64,000 bases of DNA from Mycobacterium uberis (GCF_003408705.1 NZ_QAYL01000006.1:62001-126000), one strand, 5' to 3'. Shown: positions 1 through 8,924, counted from the stretch's first letter. Notes: generated from the sequence alone by a model not told the origin. Made by a program: numbers and translations.

Positions 1-456
1 CTCTTCCCCATCGTCGCCGGCACGACCCGCCAAGGTCGTGTAGGTTTCCTGCACGATGCCACCAGCCTCGTCTGTGACGATGTTCTTGGTCACCATGATC
101 TGGGTTCCGTGCGCCTCACGCACCGAATCCACATACACGTCGCAGTACAGCTTGTCGCCCGCCACGATCGGCTTCTCGAATTTCAAAACTTGATCAACCT
201 GAACAATCTGCTGGTCGGTGATAGCGATGTTCGCGTGCTTAAAAAACGCTGACTGCGCCTTGTAGCCGAACACACAGATAAACGTCAACGGGGCCAGTAG
301 TCCCTTGTAGCCAAGCTCGGCTGCCGCGTCCTCCTCGAAAAATGAGATGTCCTCATTTTTCACGGCTACCGCGTACTCGCGGATCTTCTCGCGCTCAACT
401 TCGTAATGGTCCGGGTACCGATAGTGCATCCCAACGATGTTTGTGGTCAACCCCAC
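1..456 (-). CDS. hadA: HadA, (3R)-hydroxyacyl-ACP dehydratase subunit (3' end outside window)
   Basis: This is the substrate-stabilising subunit of the FAS-II dehydratase that removes water from beta-hydroxyacyl-ACP during mycolic acid elongation; in mycobacteria it pairs with HadB. The translation follows M. tuberculosis HadA (Rv0635) almost residue for residue: NIVGMHYRYPDHYEVEREKI near the start, then GLLAPLTFICVFGYKAQ and VDQVLKFEKPIVAGDKLYCD, a single MaoC/hot-dog fold. The GTG at 456 gives the same N-terminal length as Rv0635; an in-frame TTG at 450 is the alternative. The reading frame is open to base 1 (152 codons), so only a few C-terminal residues are missing. hadB and hadC would lie to the left, outside the window. 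rpmG is just upstream on the same strand. Confidence 0.95.
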   Translation of the reverse strand, partial: MGLTTNIVGMHYRYPDHYEVEREKIREYAVAVKNEDISFFEEDAAAELGYKGLLAPLTFICVFGYKAQSAFFKHANIAITDQQIVQVDQVLKFEKPIVAGDKLYCDVYVDSVREAHGTQIMVTKNIVTDEAGGIVQETYTTLAGRAGDDGEE

Positions 457-502
457 GACTCTAGAATCTACCTAGTCACTCTTGTCCACCGCTTACGGGT
501 GG

Positions 503-670
503 CTACCGTGTCTCGCGATGGGACTGGTGTTTGCCGCAATTGCGACAGAACTTCTTCAGTTCCATCCGGTCGGGATCGTTGCGCCGGTTCTTCTTGGTGA
601 TGTAGTTACGGTGCTTGCACACCTCACATGCCAAGGTGATCTTCGGCCGCACGTCGGTACTGGAAGCCAT
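503..670 (-). CDS. rpmG: 50S ribosomal protein L33
   Basis: A 55-residue basic ribosomal protein of the large subunit, matching mycobacterial RpmG2 (Rv0634B). It starts [20 protein letters not shown] and carries the two CxxC zinc-binding pairs (CEVC and CRNC), so it is the zinc-binding type of L33 rather than the cysteine-free paralogue used under zinc starvation. The ATG at 668-670 and the TAG at 503-505 give the usual length for the family. It lies between tRNA-Met and hadA on the same strand, the arrangement found in M. tuberculosis, where the tRNAs, rpmG2 and hadABC follow one another. It is intact and almost certainly expressed. Confidence 0.95.
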   Translation of the reverse strand: MASSTDVRPKITLACEVCKHRNYITKKNRRNDPDRMELKKFCRNCGKHQSHRETR

Positions 671-717
671 GATGATTCTCTTTCAAATCTGGTGTCAAAC
701 ATCTCGTTTTTGTGTTG

Positions 718-791
<74 letters not shown>

Positions 792-845
792 TCTGAGCTA
801 TCCCGTCCTCGGATTCGGGTCCGCCTGCCTACTTGGCATTCGCCG

Positions 846-918
846 AGCCCCCTAACGGAATCGAACCGTTGACCTTTTCCTTACCATGGAAACGCTCTAC
901 CGACTGAGCTAAGGGGGC
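846..918 (-). tRNA. tRNA-Thr (GGT)
   Basis: A 73-base cloverleaf on the minus strand. The acceptor stem GCCCCCT pairs with AGGGGGC, the anticodon stem TTTCC/GGAAA encloses the loop ATGGTAA (anticodon GGT), and the T arm is CGGTTCGATTCCG. CCA is not encoded. It sits just upstream of tRNA-Met, as in other mycobacteria. Confidence 0.95.
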
Positions 919-1122
919 CGTTCCACCCGAAGCGACCAGTCGTGCCGCGGGCCTAAAAGGAGGGTACAACTTGACGCACAACGTCACCAAACTACGGAGC
1001 GCATCTCAAGACAGCTGGGCAAGGCGATAGAGCATTAAAAGTAAGGAGATGAGAAAACAGCGACTGCCCAAGGCCACCCGGTGTTGCCTTGGCGAGGACA
1101 GCACACGGCGGGGTCACTGAAC

Positions 1123-1290
1123 TCAATCAGCATTCCTGGCCCTGCTCCGCGAAACTCCAGCACCGGCCTCGCTGAGGAGAGCTTTCAGCATCAGATTGAC
1201 GGCCTCTCGCTTGTCATACAACCCGTACCGCCAGATGACCTCTTAGGCTAGGTCGTCGTCAACCTCGGTCTCGACCGTACTTCAGCATGA
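1123..1290 (-). pseudogene. VapB-type antitoxin remnant
   Basis: Reading the minus strand gives V-E-T-E-V-D-D-D-L-A-stop-E-V-I-W-R-Y-G, then KREAVNLMLKALLSEAGAG and a TGA at 1123-1125. This is the ribbon-helix-helix N-terminal pattern of VapB antitoxins (EVDDELxEEAIRRYGLxxKREAVxLAL). An in-frame TAG interrupts it, the first codons are frameshifted, and no VapC partner is seen. The rest of 919-1443 holds nothing I can recognise. Confidence 0.6.
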
Positions 1291-1443
1291 ACCAACGATA
1301 CCCAGTGAACTCAGCCCGCGACCCGTCGATGCCAGCGACATTTGTGTCCGCCATTGATCGGAACCTACCAACAATAATTATTAATGTGAAGGCACCCTAT
1401 ACTGTCTTGGACAGCTATTGAGCCGGGACCTAGTCTGAGTGAC

Positions 1444-2160
1444 GTGTCAGATTCGGACCGGCTGTACTTTCGGCAACTGCTCTCCGGACGCGATTTCGCC
1501 GTCGGCGATGTGGTCGCGACGCAAATGCGCAATTTCTCCTACCTGATCGGCGATCGTCAGACCGGAGACTGCGTCGTGGTCGACCCAGCGTACGCCGCCG
1601 GTGATCTGGTGGACGCAATCGAAGCAGACGGTATGCGACTGTCTGGAGTGCTGGTGACGCATCATCACCCCGACCATGTGGGCGGGGTGATGATGGGCTT
1701 CCAGCTGAAGGGATTGACCGGGCTGTTAGAGCGAGCAACTGTGCCCGTGCACGTAAATACCCATGAATCGCTTTGGGTTTCGCGAGTCACTGGGATTAGC
1801 CTCAACGATCTTACCGCCCATGAGCACCGCGAAAAGCTCAGTGTTGGCGATATCGAAATTGAGCTGCTGCACACACCGGGCCATACGCCGGGCAGCCAGT
1901 GCTTTCTGCTTGATGGCCGGCTGGTAGCCGGCGACACGTTGTTCCTGGAAGGCTGTGGCCGCACTGACTTTCCAGGTGGCAATTCCGACGAGATGTACCG
2001 CAGCCTGCAGCAGCTCGCGCAGCTTCCCGGCGATCCGACAGTGTTCCCTGGCCACTGGTATTCAATCGATCCCAGTGCCACGCTATCGCTGATCAAGCGC
2101 TCCAATTACGTGTATCATGCCACAAGTCTCGATCAGTGGCGAATGTTAATGGGCAGTTGA
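1444..2160 (+). CDS. Glyoxalase II-like metallo-beta-lactamase-fold hydrolase
   Basis: A 238-residue hydrolase of the metallo-beta-lactamase fold, homologous to Rv0634c, annotated as a hydroxyacylglutathione hydrolase-like protein. The metal-binding motif THHHPDH lies at residues 72-78, followed by HTPGHTPGS (about 139-147), the AGDTLF aspartate (about 160) and a C-terminal FPGHW histidine (about 214), so every expected ligand is present. Mycobacteria use mycothiol rather than glutathione, so the natural substrate is probably a different thioester; that is inference. It starts with GTG at 1444. It is transcribed away from the rpmG/hadA side and followed by echA3 on the same strand, which matches the M. 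tuberculosis order. Confidence 0.93.
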   Translation: MSDSDRLYFRQLLSGRDFAVGDVVATQMRNFSYLIGDRQTGDCVVVDPAYAAGDLVDAIEADGMRLSGVLVTHHHPDHVGGVMMGFQLKGLTGLLERATVPVHVNTHESLWVSRVTGISLNDLTAHEHREKLSVGDIEIELLHTPGHTPGSQCFLLDGRLVAGDTLFLEGCGRTDFPGGNSDEMYRSLQQLAQLPGDPTVFPGHWYSIDPSATLSLIKRSNYVYHATSLDQWRMLMGS

Positions 2161-2271
2161 GAAATCACTGTGCAACATGCCGATCTAATCGTCAGCGACC
2201 AAACACATCATAAGCGAAGCATAACATCAATCTGATTTAATCCACCGGTTGTCTGGATCGAAGGAGTACCC

Positions 2272-2967
2272 ATGAGCGGCCCTGTTAGCTACAGCCACAA
2301 AGAGTCCATCGCAGTCATCAAGATGGACGACGGCAAAGTCAACGCACTAGGCCCGATCATGCAGCAGGCTCTCAATGAGGCGATCGACCAAGCCAACACG
2401 GACAACGTCGGTGCACTGGTGATCACCGGGAATAACCGAGTTTTCAGTGGCGGCTTCGACTTAAAGATCTTAACATCCGGGCAGGCCCAGCCCGCGATCG
2501 ATATGCTCAGGGGCGGCTTCGAGTTAGCATATCGACTCTTGTCCTATCCCAAGCCAGTAGTGATGGCCTGCACCGGCCACGCTATCGCCATGGGGGCGTT
2601 CCTGTTGTCCGCGGGTGACCACCGGGTGGCAACCCACGCATACAACATTCAAGCCAACGAAGTTGCGATCGGCATGACCATCCCGTACGCGGCACTGGCG
2701 ATCATGCAGCTACGACTAACGCCGTCGGCGTACCAGCAAGCCACTGGGTTGGCCAAGACGTTCTTCGGTGAAACTGCTTTAGCAGCGGGCTTCGTCGACG
2801 AGATCGTGTTACCCGAAGTGGTGTGCAGCCGTGCCGAAGAAGCCGCACAGGAATTGGCCGGCCTCAACCAGCCGGCTCACCTTGCAACCAAGCTACGTAC
2901 CCGCGCCGACGCGCTCACAGCTATCCGCGTCGGAATCGACAAAATAGAAACCGAGTTCGGACTGTAA
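2272..2967 (+). CDS. echA3: Enoyl-CoA hydratase/isomerase family protein EchA3
   Basis: A 231-residue crotonase-fold protein corresponding to Rv0632c (EchA3). Visible features are the oxyanion-hole segments SGGFDLKIL (residues 63-71) and HAIAMGAFLLSAGD (about 103-116), spaced as in the family. The usual hydratase glutamates are not obvious at the catalytic positions, so the assignment to hydratase rather than another crotonase-type CoA chemistry is by family only. A strong ribosome binding site (GAAGGAG, 2260-2266) precedes the ATG. It is the last intact gene before nearly 4 kb of decayed DNA. In M. tuberculosis the recBCD genes follow here; I see no recognisable trace of them. Confidence 0.9.
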   Translation: MSGPVSYSHKESIAVIKMDDGKVNALGPIMQQALNEAIDQANTDNVGALVITGNNRVFSGGFDLKILTSGQAQPAIDMLRGGFELAYRLLSYPKPVVMACTGHAIAMGAFLLSAGDHRVATHAYNIQANEVAIGMTIPYAALAIMQLRLTPSAYQQATGLAKTFFGETALAAGFVDEIVLPEVVCSRAEEAAQELAGLNQPAHLATKLRTRADALTAIRVGIDKIETEFGL

Positions 2968-2984
2968 TTCAGCAGCCGTCTTCT

Positions 2985-3270
2985 AACCTAACAATCGAAA
3001 CCCATTGGTAAGTAAGGAATTTACCGTCAAATGCTAGCACGGAGCGATCGCCCGACGGATGAAACTTCTTTTTCAGGTCGAAGCTTAAGTTGAGGGCACT
3101 CATGATGCCGTCGCCAAACTACTCGTTTATCAGTTCTTTGATAGCCCCGCCGTATACCTGAATCGCTTTGTACAAAAGGCGATCCGCAACAACATAGCTA
3201 ACAGCAACTACCTGCTGACACACTGCGCGGTGACGACCGATTCCCTGGAGCTTGGCCCTGTACCGCTTCA
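2985..3270 (-). pseudogene. cynS: Cyanate hydratase (cyanase) remnant
   Basis: The minus strand encodes a run like the cyanase C-terminal half: LLYKAIQVYGGAIKELINE, a stop, then FGDGIMSALN, a lysine-rich segment ending DLKKKFHPSGDRS, and a final DGKFLTYQW. Cyanases carry YEMLQVYGxxLKxLxxEKFGDGIMSAIxF with a conserved Arg, Glu and Ser in the active site. An in-frame TAG and a degraded upstream part leave no complete frame. Cyanase decomposes cyanate with bicarbonate to ammonia and carbon dioxide. I do not recall this gene at this place in M. tuberculosis. Confidence 0.7.
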
Positions 3271-3274
3271 ATGG

Positions 3275-4160
3275 CGTTATGACCTCAGCCGGCCATCAAC
3301 TCATCAGAAGACGTCACCGTAACATCCCAACCATAGCGATGAAACCAGTCGCCGACGTCTTCGCGTCCCTCGAAGTACCAGAAATCTTGGACGTCGGGGA
3401 TGTCGCTTTCCTGCTCTATTTTGGCCATCAGGTCGCGCTATCCGCTGCATCGTCTCGAGCTGCCCTGCGAGGGCATCGGGGTCAAGGAAGCCCGAGTCGG
3501 AAATCTCTTACGGCGGTCCAGTCACCAACGGTGCCAAGCGCACGGACACGTTCGCAAAACAGCTGCTACGTAGCAGCCGTCAAAAACGGCAACAGCCCCT
3601 CAACGGACCAGGTGCTGAGCACACAAACGTCAAATCCAACCCACTGCAACGCATCCGGTCAGCGATGATGCAGGTGGATTGGAACATGAACCAGGTTGCA
3701 CGTTGGCTTCGCCCCGTTGTCCCGTAACGTCGATGACTGGAATTCCATCACTGAAGGCTGGTCAAGCTTGTAGACGGTAGTGGCCTCAGGCCAAGGTAGC
3801 CATCAATCACGCGAATCCAAACCCGCTGCTAAAATCACTGCCGAGCGTACACTCGAGTGGGCAGTGTCAAGGAAGAACTGGTCAAAAACACCGTCCACGC
3901 GGCCATGTAGTCGATCATATCTCCACGTCATCTCTGCATCCGCGGCTTCAACCTCGGCGATCTCGGCTGGCAGATTGAGCACCACAAACTAGTTCCACAT
4001 GCCGTCTCCGTCGACGTCGGGGAACACCGTGCGAACGGATCGCTGATCACCGAGGCCTCACTCGCGGTTTCCGCGACGCCCAGCGCCGTCGCACCCATCT
4101 CTCTCAGTGATCTCCCAGGTGTGGTTGTCGATTCTCGCCCGCTCGTGTCCTCCACATTCG
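3275..4160 (-). pseudogene. S-adenosylmethionine-dependent methyltransferase (TIGR00027 family) remnant
   Basis: Fragments in all three minus-strand frames line up in order with the large mycobacterial O-methyltransferase-like family. The N-terminal piece has IDNHTWEITE and SEASVISDPFA (4060-4150). FFLDTAHSSVRSAVILAAGLDSR (SAM-binding region) spans about 3800-3880. Further on come [13 protein letters not shown], then FLDPDALAGQLETMQ and [20 protein letters not shown] near 3320-3460. Several frameshifts and stops separate them. The family is multiplied in M. tuberculosis (for example Rv0145 and Rv0146); I cannot say which paralogue this was. Confidence 0.75.
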
Positions 4161-4261
4161 CTAGCACACCTACGTGCTAGCCGTACGTGTGCTGCACGGG
4201 AACGACCCGACCGACGGAGTGCGTCCTTGCCGGTAATTAGGGTCACACAGGCTAAGTTGTC

Positions 4262-4299
4262 GACGAAACAATAAATATTAGACGAAACAATAAATACTA
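4262..4299. repeat. 19-bp tandem duplication
   Basis: Two adjacent 19-base units, 4262-4280 and 4281-4299, read GACGAAACAATAAATATTA and GACGAAACAATAAATACTA, one mismatch apart. They are AT-rich, lie between two pseudogenes, and are not inside a readable gene. Confidence 0.9.
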
Positions 4300-4355
4300 A
4301 AGTAGCCGATAAAGCGTTGACCCGACCCGGAGGATCTCGAAGAATCTTTGCACTA

Positions 4356-4620
4356 TGCAAGTTGACGTGAGCGACATCACTGTTTCAGGCAACCTGCTGC
4401 AACCGCTAACCTACCGGGCCAACGACATCATTCGGCTGGTCCTAGCGGCTGTCTTCCTCGCAGCAGTGATCACGAGTTCACTGATTACTCGCCCGCGATA
4501 GATCGTGTTCGAAAGATCCATCCCCCAGATCGTCGAATTCTTGTCGCCTACTCAATCCGACGCGGTATATCTAGTGTACGGCTTTTACTATTCAATCGTT
4601 GCCCTTCGCGATTTGGTTAA
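4356..4620 (+). pseudogene. N-terminal fragment of an integral membrane protein
   Basis: From the ATG at 4356 the frame reads MQVDVSDITVSGNLLQPLTY, then a membrane segment IIRLVLAAVFLAAVITSSL, a TAG, and in the same frame EFLSPTQSDAVYLVYGF. This resembles the beginning of a large mycobacterial membrane protein of the flippase/lysylphosphatidylglycerol-synthase type (I think of Rv0585c, from memory). Nothing readable follows downstream, so most of the gene is gone. From 4620 to about 4976 I see no gene. Confidence 0.5.
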
Positions 4621-4976
4621 CCGAGAACGAGATGTCTGAGACAAGCCAGGATTCTTTGGCTTCAATATGACTCAGCAGAGGCAGTAATTGAGCACATTGC
4701 AGTTGCGACCCAGTGTGACGTAGATCAGCCGTCACAGCAACCACATCAGCGTCGAAAGGATACTGCTAACGGAGCGCCCCGCTGGCGACCGCTTAAGTAA
4801 TCACAGCCGCGGCACACCCTCCCACGGTCGACACAAAATGCATCGTGCTGCTGATTTAACAGCTAAACACCTTGTGCACCAACCTATTCTGCAAACATTT
4901 GATTGCTGTTCCAGGCCAACAATAGCACCACCGATGCCGCCTGTGCAGTGAAGATAGTGTTTAATATTAAGATTAA

Positions 4977-5470
4977 TTGACTACCAGCACATAACACATG
5001 ATTCCCAAAGGCTGGACTCGACAGCCTGACACCGATGTGCGTTCGGTGGCGACAACATCTATCACGACCCCTCACATAGCAACTGCACCGAATGATCCTG
5101 GTCCTCAATGCAGATGTCTAACAGGACGTCGTCCAGCCGGTCATAAACCTGGGAAACCAGATCGCCATCAAGTCAGCGTTCACGGCCAGCGCAACGTGCG
5201 TGTCGAGTCGTCCCGCAACTGGCTGAGAGCCTCGGATTCCAGCATCGCGGTCCGTGCTGCAAGTTGCAGTAATAGGATACCAGCTATCGTTGCCACACAG
5301 TATTTTTCCTTACCACCAGCACCTGCTCTACCCGTTGCCCGAGTACCTTAACGAGCTGGACGACCGCCAGCAGGATGATGTGCAACCGTGCTGTCCGAAG
5401 CATCAAAGCGACCTAGTTCGACCATGGCCCCGGAGACGGCTAGTTGATCATCATCCAACAGCTGCGTCAT
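4977..5470 (-). pseudogene. lysG: LysG-type LysR-family regulator remnant
   Basis: From an ATG at 5470 the minus strand gives LDDDQLAVSGAMVELGRFDA, matching the N-terminal helix of the ArgP/LysG winged-helix domain. After frameshifts it continues as AARTAMLESEALSQL, then TLRW, DDVLLD-like text, IEDQDHSVQLL and TERTSVSGCRVQPLG, in family order. In M. tuberculosis the homologue Rv1985c controls the divergent lysine exporter gene Rv1986. Here too a lysE remnant starts divergently about 65 bp away. The C-terminal third is missing. Confidence 0.75.
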
Positions 5471-5535
5471 ATCAGAAATTCCACTAAATAACTATAGAGT
5501 AATTTAGTTCGACTGAAAACGCTGGTAACCCTAGC

Positions 5536-6102
5536 GTGGATACGAGGGCCTCCCCCTGGCTATTGACCAGAATGGCACTGATCGCCGGCGACCGGCGCTC
5601 AGTCAGAACGCCTTCGTGCTGCGCCCAGGGATCAGGCAGTAGTGTGCGGTGGCCGTGGTGCCAGTATGCACGGCTGCCGACCTTGTACTGGCCGCAGCCT
5701 ATCCCGACGTCGTCGCAATGACAAAGCTCCGGCACGACGTTCTTCATCTGGTATGGCCTGCTAGCCACCAGACGCGCATATTGCCCACCGGCCTCACGTC
5801 TGCCGACTCCGCACCAGCATGACTGGCCAGCGTGATGCTGGCTAGTCCAAACTAGATTTGGTTTAACTCGTACACGTACCTCGACACCGTGGTGCTGCTC
5901 AGCATACTGGCCAGCCATCTTGGTGATCGCTGGTTATCCTGCGTAGACGCGGTGGCGTCCAGTATCGGTATGGTTCACCACACCTGGATGCGGTACGCGC
6001 AGGTTGCATGAGTTATTTGCACGGCCCAACGCCTGGCACGTTCTCGACAGGTTTATCGCGGCCATCATGATCGGCATCGCCGCCGCAACTGTGCTGTCCT
6101 AA
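5536..6102 (+). pseudogene. lysE: LysE-family amino-acid exporter remnant
   Basis: Pieces in shifting frames follow the order of Rv1986-type LysE exporters: SQNAFVLRPGIRQ (about 5600-5640), VVPVCTAADLVLAAA, YGLLATRRA (about 5750), NSYTYLDTVVLLSILASHLGD (about 5860-5925), and the C-terminal RRLHELFARPNAWHVLDRFI ending in TAA at 6100-6102. Multiple indels and stops. LysE exports lysine or arginine across the cytoplasmic membrane. The antisense open frame at 5484-5918 is a shadow of this remnant. Confidence 0.75.
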
Positions 6103-6829
6103 GTTGTGGTGGTATCAAGCCGATCTACACGCATAGATGCGCATCAACACAAACACATTTCCGAAAGGGAAAGGCACAGTAGCGACATGCTCGGCGATAT
6201 ACTCACGCTGTATTGGATCGGGTAAGCTGTCTCTACCGCAAGAGTTTTCATACAGCTTTTTCAAACCGCCAAACCGTGTGTTATAAAATTTCAAGCACAG
6301 ACATAATTAACTCATTTTAATGAAATCGAGGTCACAGGCTACATCTTCAGCGATCATTTTATACGATGACCTGTAGCGTCGTGGTGCCGCAGACACGCAA
6401 GAACCAACACGATTTAGCTGGTAACAATTACGATTAACCCATAAAATTGGACATGCAGACAGGTGTAATCTCACATTAGTTCTCTTAGGCACATGGCGAA
6501 TTTTTTCTGTGCTATAAAGAAAATTTAGCACTAAAAACCTTCGGCTTGAATAATTCTTTACAGCCGAGATTGACAGAGAACACATTTATGACTTGGCCAC
6601 CCCAGACTTCTATTTCTAGCGTCAAACATAGCAGAATTCGCGATCTGTGCAATTAACATTGCAAAGGGAGGCCGACGCGACTCATAGCACAAACCGCGCA
6701 CCAGCGGCCAAGGTGGTGAGTGGAGATGTCCAGCAACCGGATTTTGGTGGGTAGTTGACCGGCATCGCACGTTCGTTGTATGTAGCACCACCCCCAAGCC
6801 CGAAGCCCTTATCGGAACTAGGGTTTTGA
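6103..6829. other. AT-rich stretch without recognisable gene
   Basis: No family could be recognised on either strand. Bases about 6230-6660 are visibly richer in A+T than the rest of the window, with runs such as GAATTTTTTC and AAAGAAAATTTAG. A 92-codon open frame on the minus strand (6307-6585) matches nothing I know and has a composition expected by chance in AT-rich DNA. Confidence 0.5.
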
Positions 6830-6913
6830 TGGTGGCAGGTACAGGATTCGAACCTGTGTAGCTTTCGCGACGGATTTACAGTCCGCTCCCATTGGCCGCT
6901 CGGGCAACCTGCC
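6830..6913 (-). tRNA. tRNA-Tyr (GTA)
   Basis: An 84-base class II tRNA on the minus strand. The acceptor stem GGCAGGT pairs with ACCTGCC, the anticodon loop CTGTAAA gives GTA, and there is a long variable arm (CGCGAAAGC). ACCA is encoded at the 3' end (6830-6833). Confidence 0.95.
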
Positions 6914-6983
6914 GCCTAGGAGAGTACAACGAGCGGGTAGACAGAACACAAACGGCTATACACTTGAAGGAGGGACGGGCCGC

Positions 6984-7475
6984 ATGGCGGACTCATCGTT
7001 CGACATCGTCAGCAAGGTCGACCGGCAGGAAGTTGAGAACGCGCTCAACCAGGCCGCCAAGGAGTTAGCAACGCGCTTTGACTTCCGCGGCACCGACACC
7101 AAGATCATGTGGAAAGGTAGTGAGGCCGTTGAACTGACGTCGTCTACCGAGGAGCGGGTCAAGGCTGCCGTGGACGTTTTCAAAGAAAAACTAATCCGCC
7201 GCAACATTTCGATGAAGGCCTTCGACGCTGGCGAGCCACAGGCCTCCGGCAAGACGTACAAAGTCACCGGCACTCTAAAGCAAGGCATCAACAGCGAGAA
7301 CGCCAAGAAGATCACCAAGCTCATCCGTGACGAGGGACCCAAGGCCATCAAGACCCAGATTCAGGGCGACGAGATCCGCGTAACCAGCAAAAGTCACGAC
7401 GATTTGCAAGCCGTTATCGCGATGTTAAAGAACACCGACTTGGACGTTGCGCTGCAGTTCGTCAACTACCGATAG
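6984..7475 (+). CDS. YajQ family nucleotide-binding protein
   Basis: A 163-residue cytoplasmic protein of the YajQ/UPF0234 family (homologue of Rv0566c). It has the characteristic start [20 protein letters not shown], then [13 protein letters not shown], and near the end KIRDEGPKA-like and [16 protein letters not shown] segments that make up the two ferredoxin-like domains. Members bind nucleotides, and some bind cyclic di-GMP; the role in mycobacteria is not settled. The ATG at 6984 is preceded by GAAGGAGGG (6966-6974), a near-perfect ribosome binding site. It lies directly after tRNA-Tyr and before a dead monooxygenase gene. Length is normal and no lesion is seen. Confidence 0.95.
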   Translation: MADSSFDIVSKVDRQEVENALNQAAKELATRFDFRGTDTKIMWKGSEAVELTSSTEERVKAAVDVFKEKLIRRNISMKAFDAGEPQASGKTYKVTGTLKQGINSENAKKITKLIRDEGPKAIKTQIQGDEIRVTSKSHDDLQAVIAMLKNTDLDVALQFVNYR

Positions 7476-7504
7476 ATACCCTAGATCCGTAACGAGGTCC
7501 TACC

Positions 7505-8924
7505 GTGACTCCGCAAGGAAGCCGAAGTCAGCTACGTCGACGTGGTTATCGTCGGCGCCAGCATCTCTGGCCTCAATGCAGCCTATCGATTCACTGAGCG
7601 CAACCCGCGCCTGACTTAACACTATCGTGGAGCGGCGCGAGCGAATCGGCGGTACGTGGGATTTGTTCCGGTATCCTGGTGTCCGCTCCGACAGCAGCAT
7701 TTTCATGCTGTCCTTTCCTTTCGAGCCGTGGACCCGCAGGGAAACCTTCGCTGAAGGTGTCCACATCTGCGAGTACCACGTGCAAGTACGGTATCGACCG
7801 CCACATCCGATTCAACAGCTTAGTGTACGCAGTTGATTAGGAGTCGGCCACTGACACCTGAACGGTCACTGTCGAAAACGACGGCGCGCAGCAACGCTTG
7901 TGCAGCCGGCTCGTGTTTTTGGTAGCGGCTACTATAATTACGGCGAGGGCTACACCCCTGATTTTCCTGGCATCGAGCAGTTCGGCAGCACCGTCGTGTA
8001 TCCGCAGTACTGGTCAGATGAGTTGGACTACACCAGCAATAAAGATGTTGGTGATCGGTCGTGGTGCCATCGCAATCACGCTAGTACCATCGCTAACCGA
8101 CCGAGCCGAAAAGGTAACCATGCTGCAACGCTCACCAACCTACCTAATGTCGGCGTCCAAATACAGCAAATTCGCCTTTATCTCTCGTAAAATGTTTCCC
8201 CGCAAGACTTCCCATTCGATCACCCGGATGTACAACGCGTTACAAGAGGCGGTGTTGTGGTTCATCTCCCGCAAGACATCGGCGGTGGCTAAGTAGATAG
8301 CACGACACAAGGCGATCAACCACCTGCCCGACGGCTACGACATCGACACACACTTCAAGCCGCGGTACCAACGGATGTGCTTGATCATCGACGTTGACCT
8401 CTACCTCGCAATCACTGAGGGACACGTGGCGATAGTCAAGGATAACATCAGTCATTTTGACGCCACCGATATCGCACTCGAGTCTGGTGGGCATCTCGAC
8501 GTCGACATCATCATAACCGCTACCGTGCTGAAATCGCAGGCGTTTGGCAGAGCCGCAATCAGCCTGGACGGCATCGGGATCAATCTCTGTAATCGCTTCG
8601 TTTACAAAGCTTACATGCTCGAAAACGTACCCAACCTGTTCTGGTGTGTGGGCTATACGAACGCGTCCTGGACCCTACGCGCCGATATGACAGCACAATC
8701 CGCAGGAAAACTCATGGCGCACATTGGATTCTCACGACTACACTCACGCTTACCCACATCGAGTTTCCGATCCCATGGCCAAAAACCATCCTGGGATATT
8801 AAGGCCAGCTACGTAACTGCGCTCGTTGCATGCGCTGCCCAAGTCAGGCACTAAACGGCCGTGGAATATGCGACAGAACTACTTCGCCGACGCCATCGAC
8901 CACCGGCTCGACCGCTTCGAGTGA
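7505..8924 (+). pseudogene. FAD-containing (Baeyer-Villiger-type) monooxygenase, homologue of Rv0565c
   Basis: The N-terminal part reads VDVVIVGASISGLNAAYRF (Rossmann GxGxxG with G-A-S-I-S-G), then ERRERIGGTWDLFRYPGVRS, a hallmark of flavin monooxygenases, and SFPFEPW. Later pieces include FWYNYGEGYTPDFPG-like text near 7930, a second nucleotide-binding stretch IGRGAIAITL near 8060, and LFWCVGYTNASWTLRADMTA near 8640. At least four frameshifts and several stops break it. It ends DHRLDRFE-TGA at 8922-8924, and gpdA follows in the same direction, as in M. tuberculosis. Confidence 0.9.

Noticed and set aside
3562-3577. 16-bp perfect palindrome GCTGCTACGTAGCAGC
   Set aside because: It lies in the methyltransferase remnant and is short enough to arise by chance; no operator context.
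5484-5918. 144-codon open frame on the minus strand
   Set aside because: It is antisense to the lysE remnant, whose conserved blocks (YTYLDTVVLL, AWHVLDRFI) lie on the plus strand, and its translation has no family character.
6307-6585. 92-codon minus-strand frame in the AT-rich patch
   Set aside because: No family character, no ribosome binding site, and composition as expected for random AT-rich sequence.
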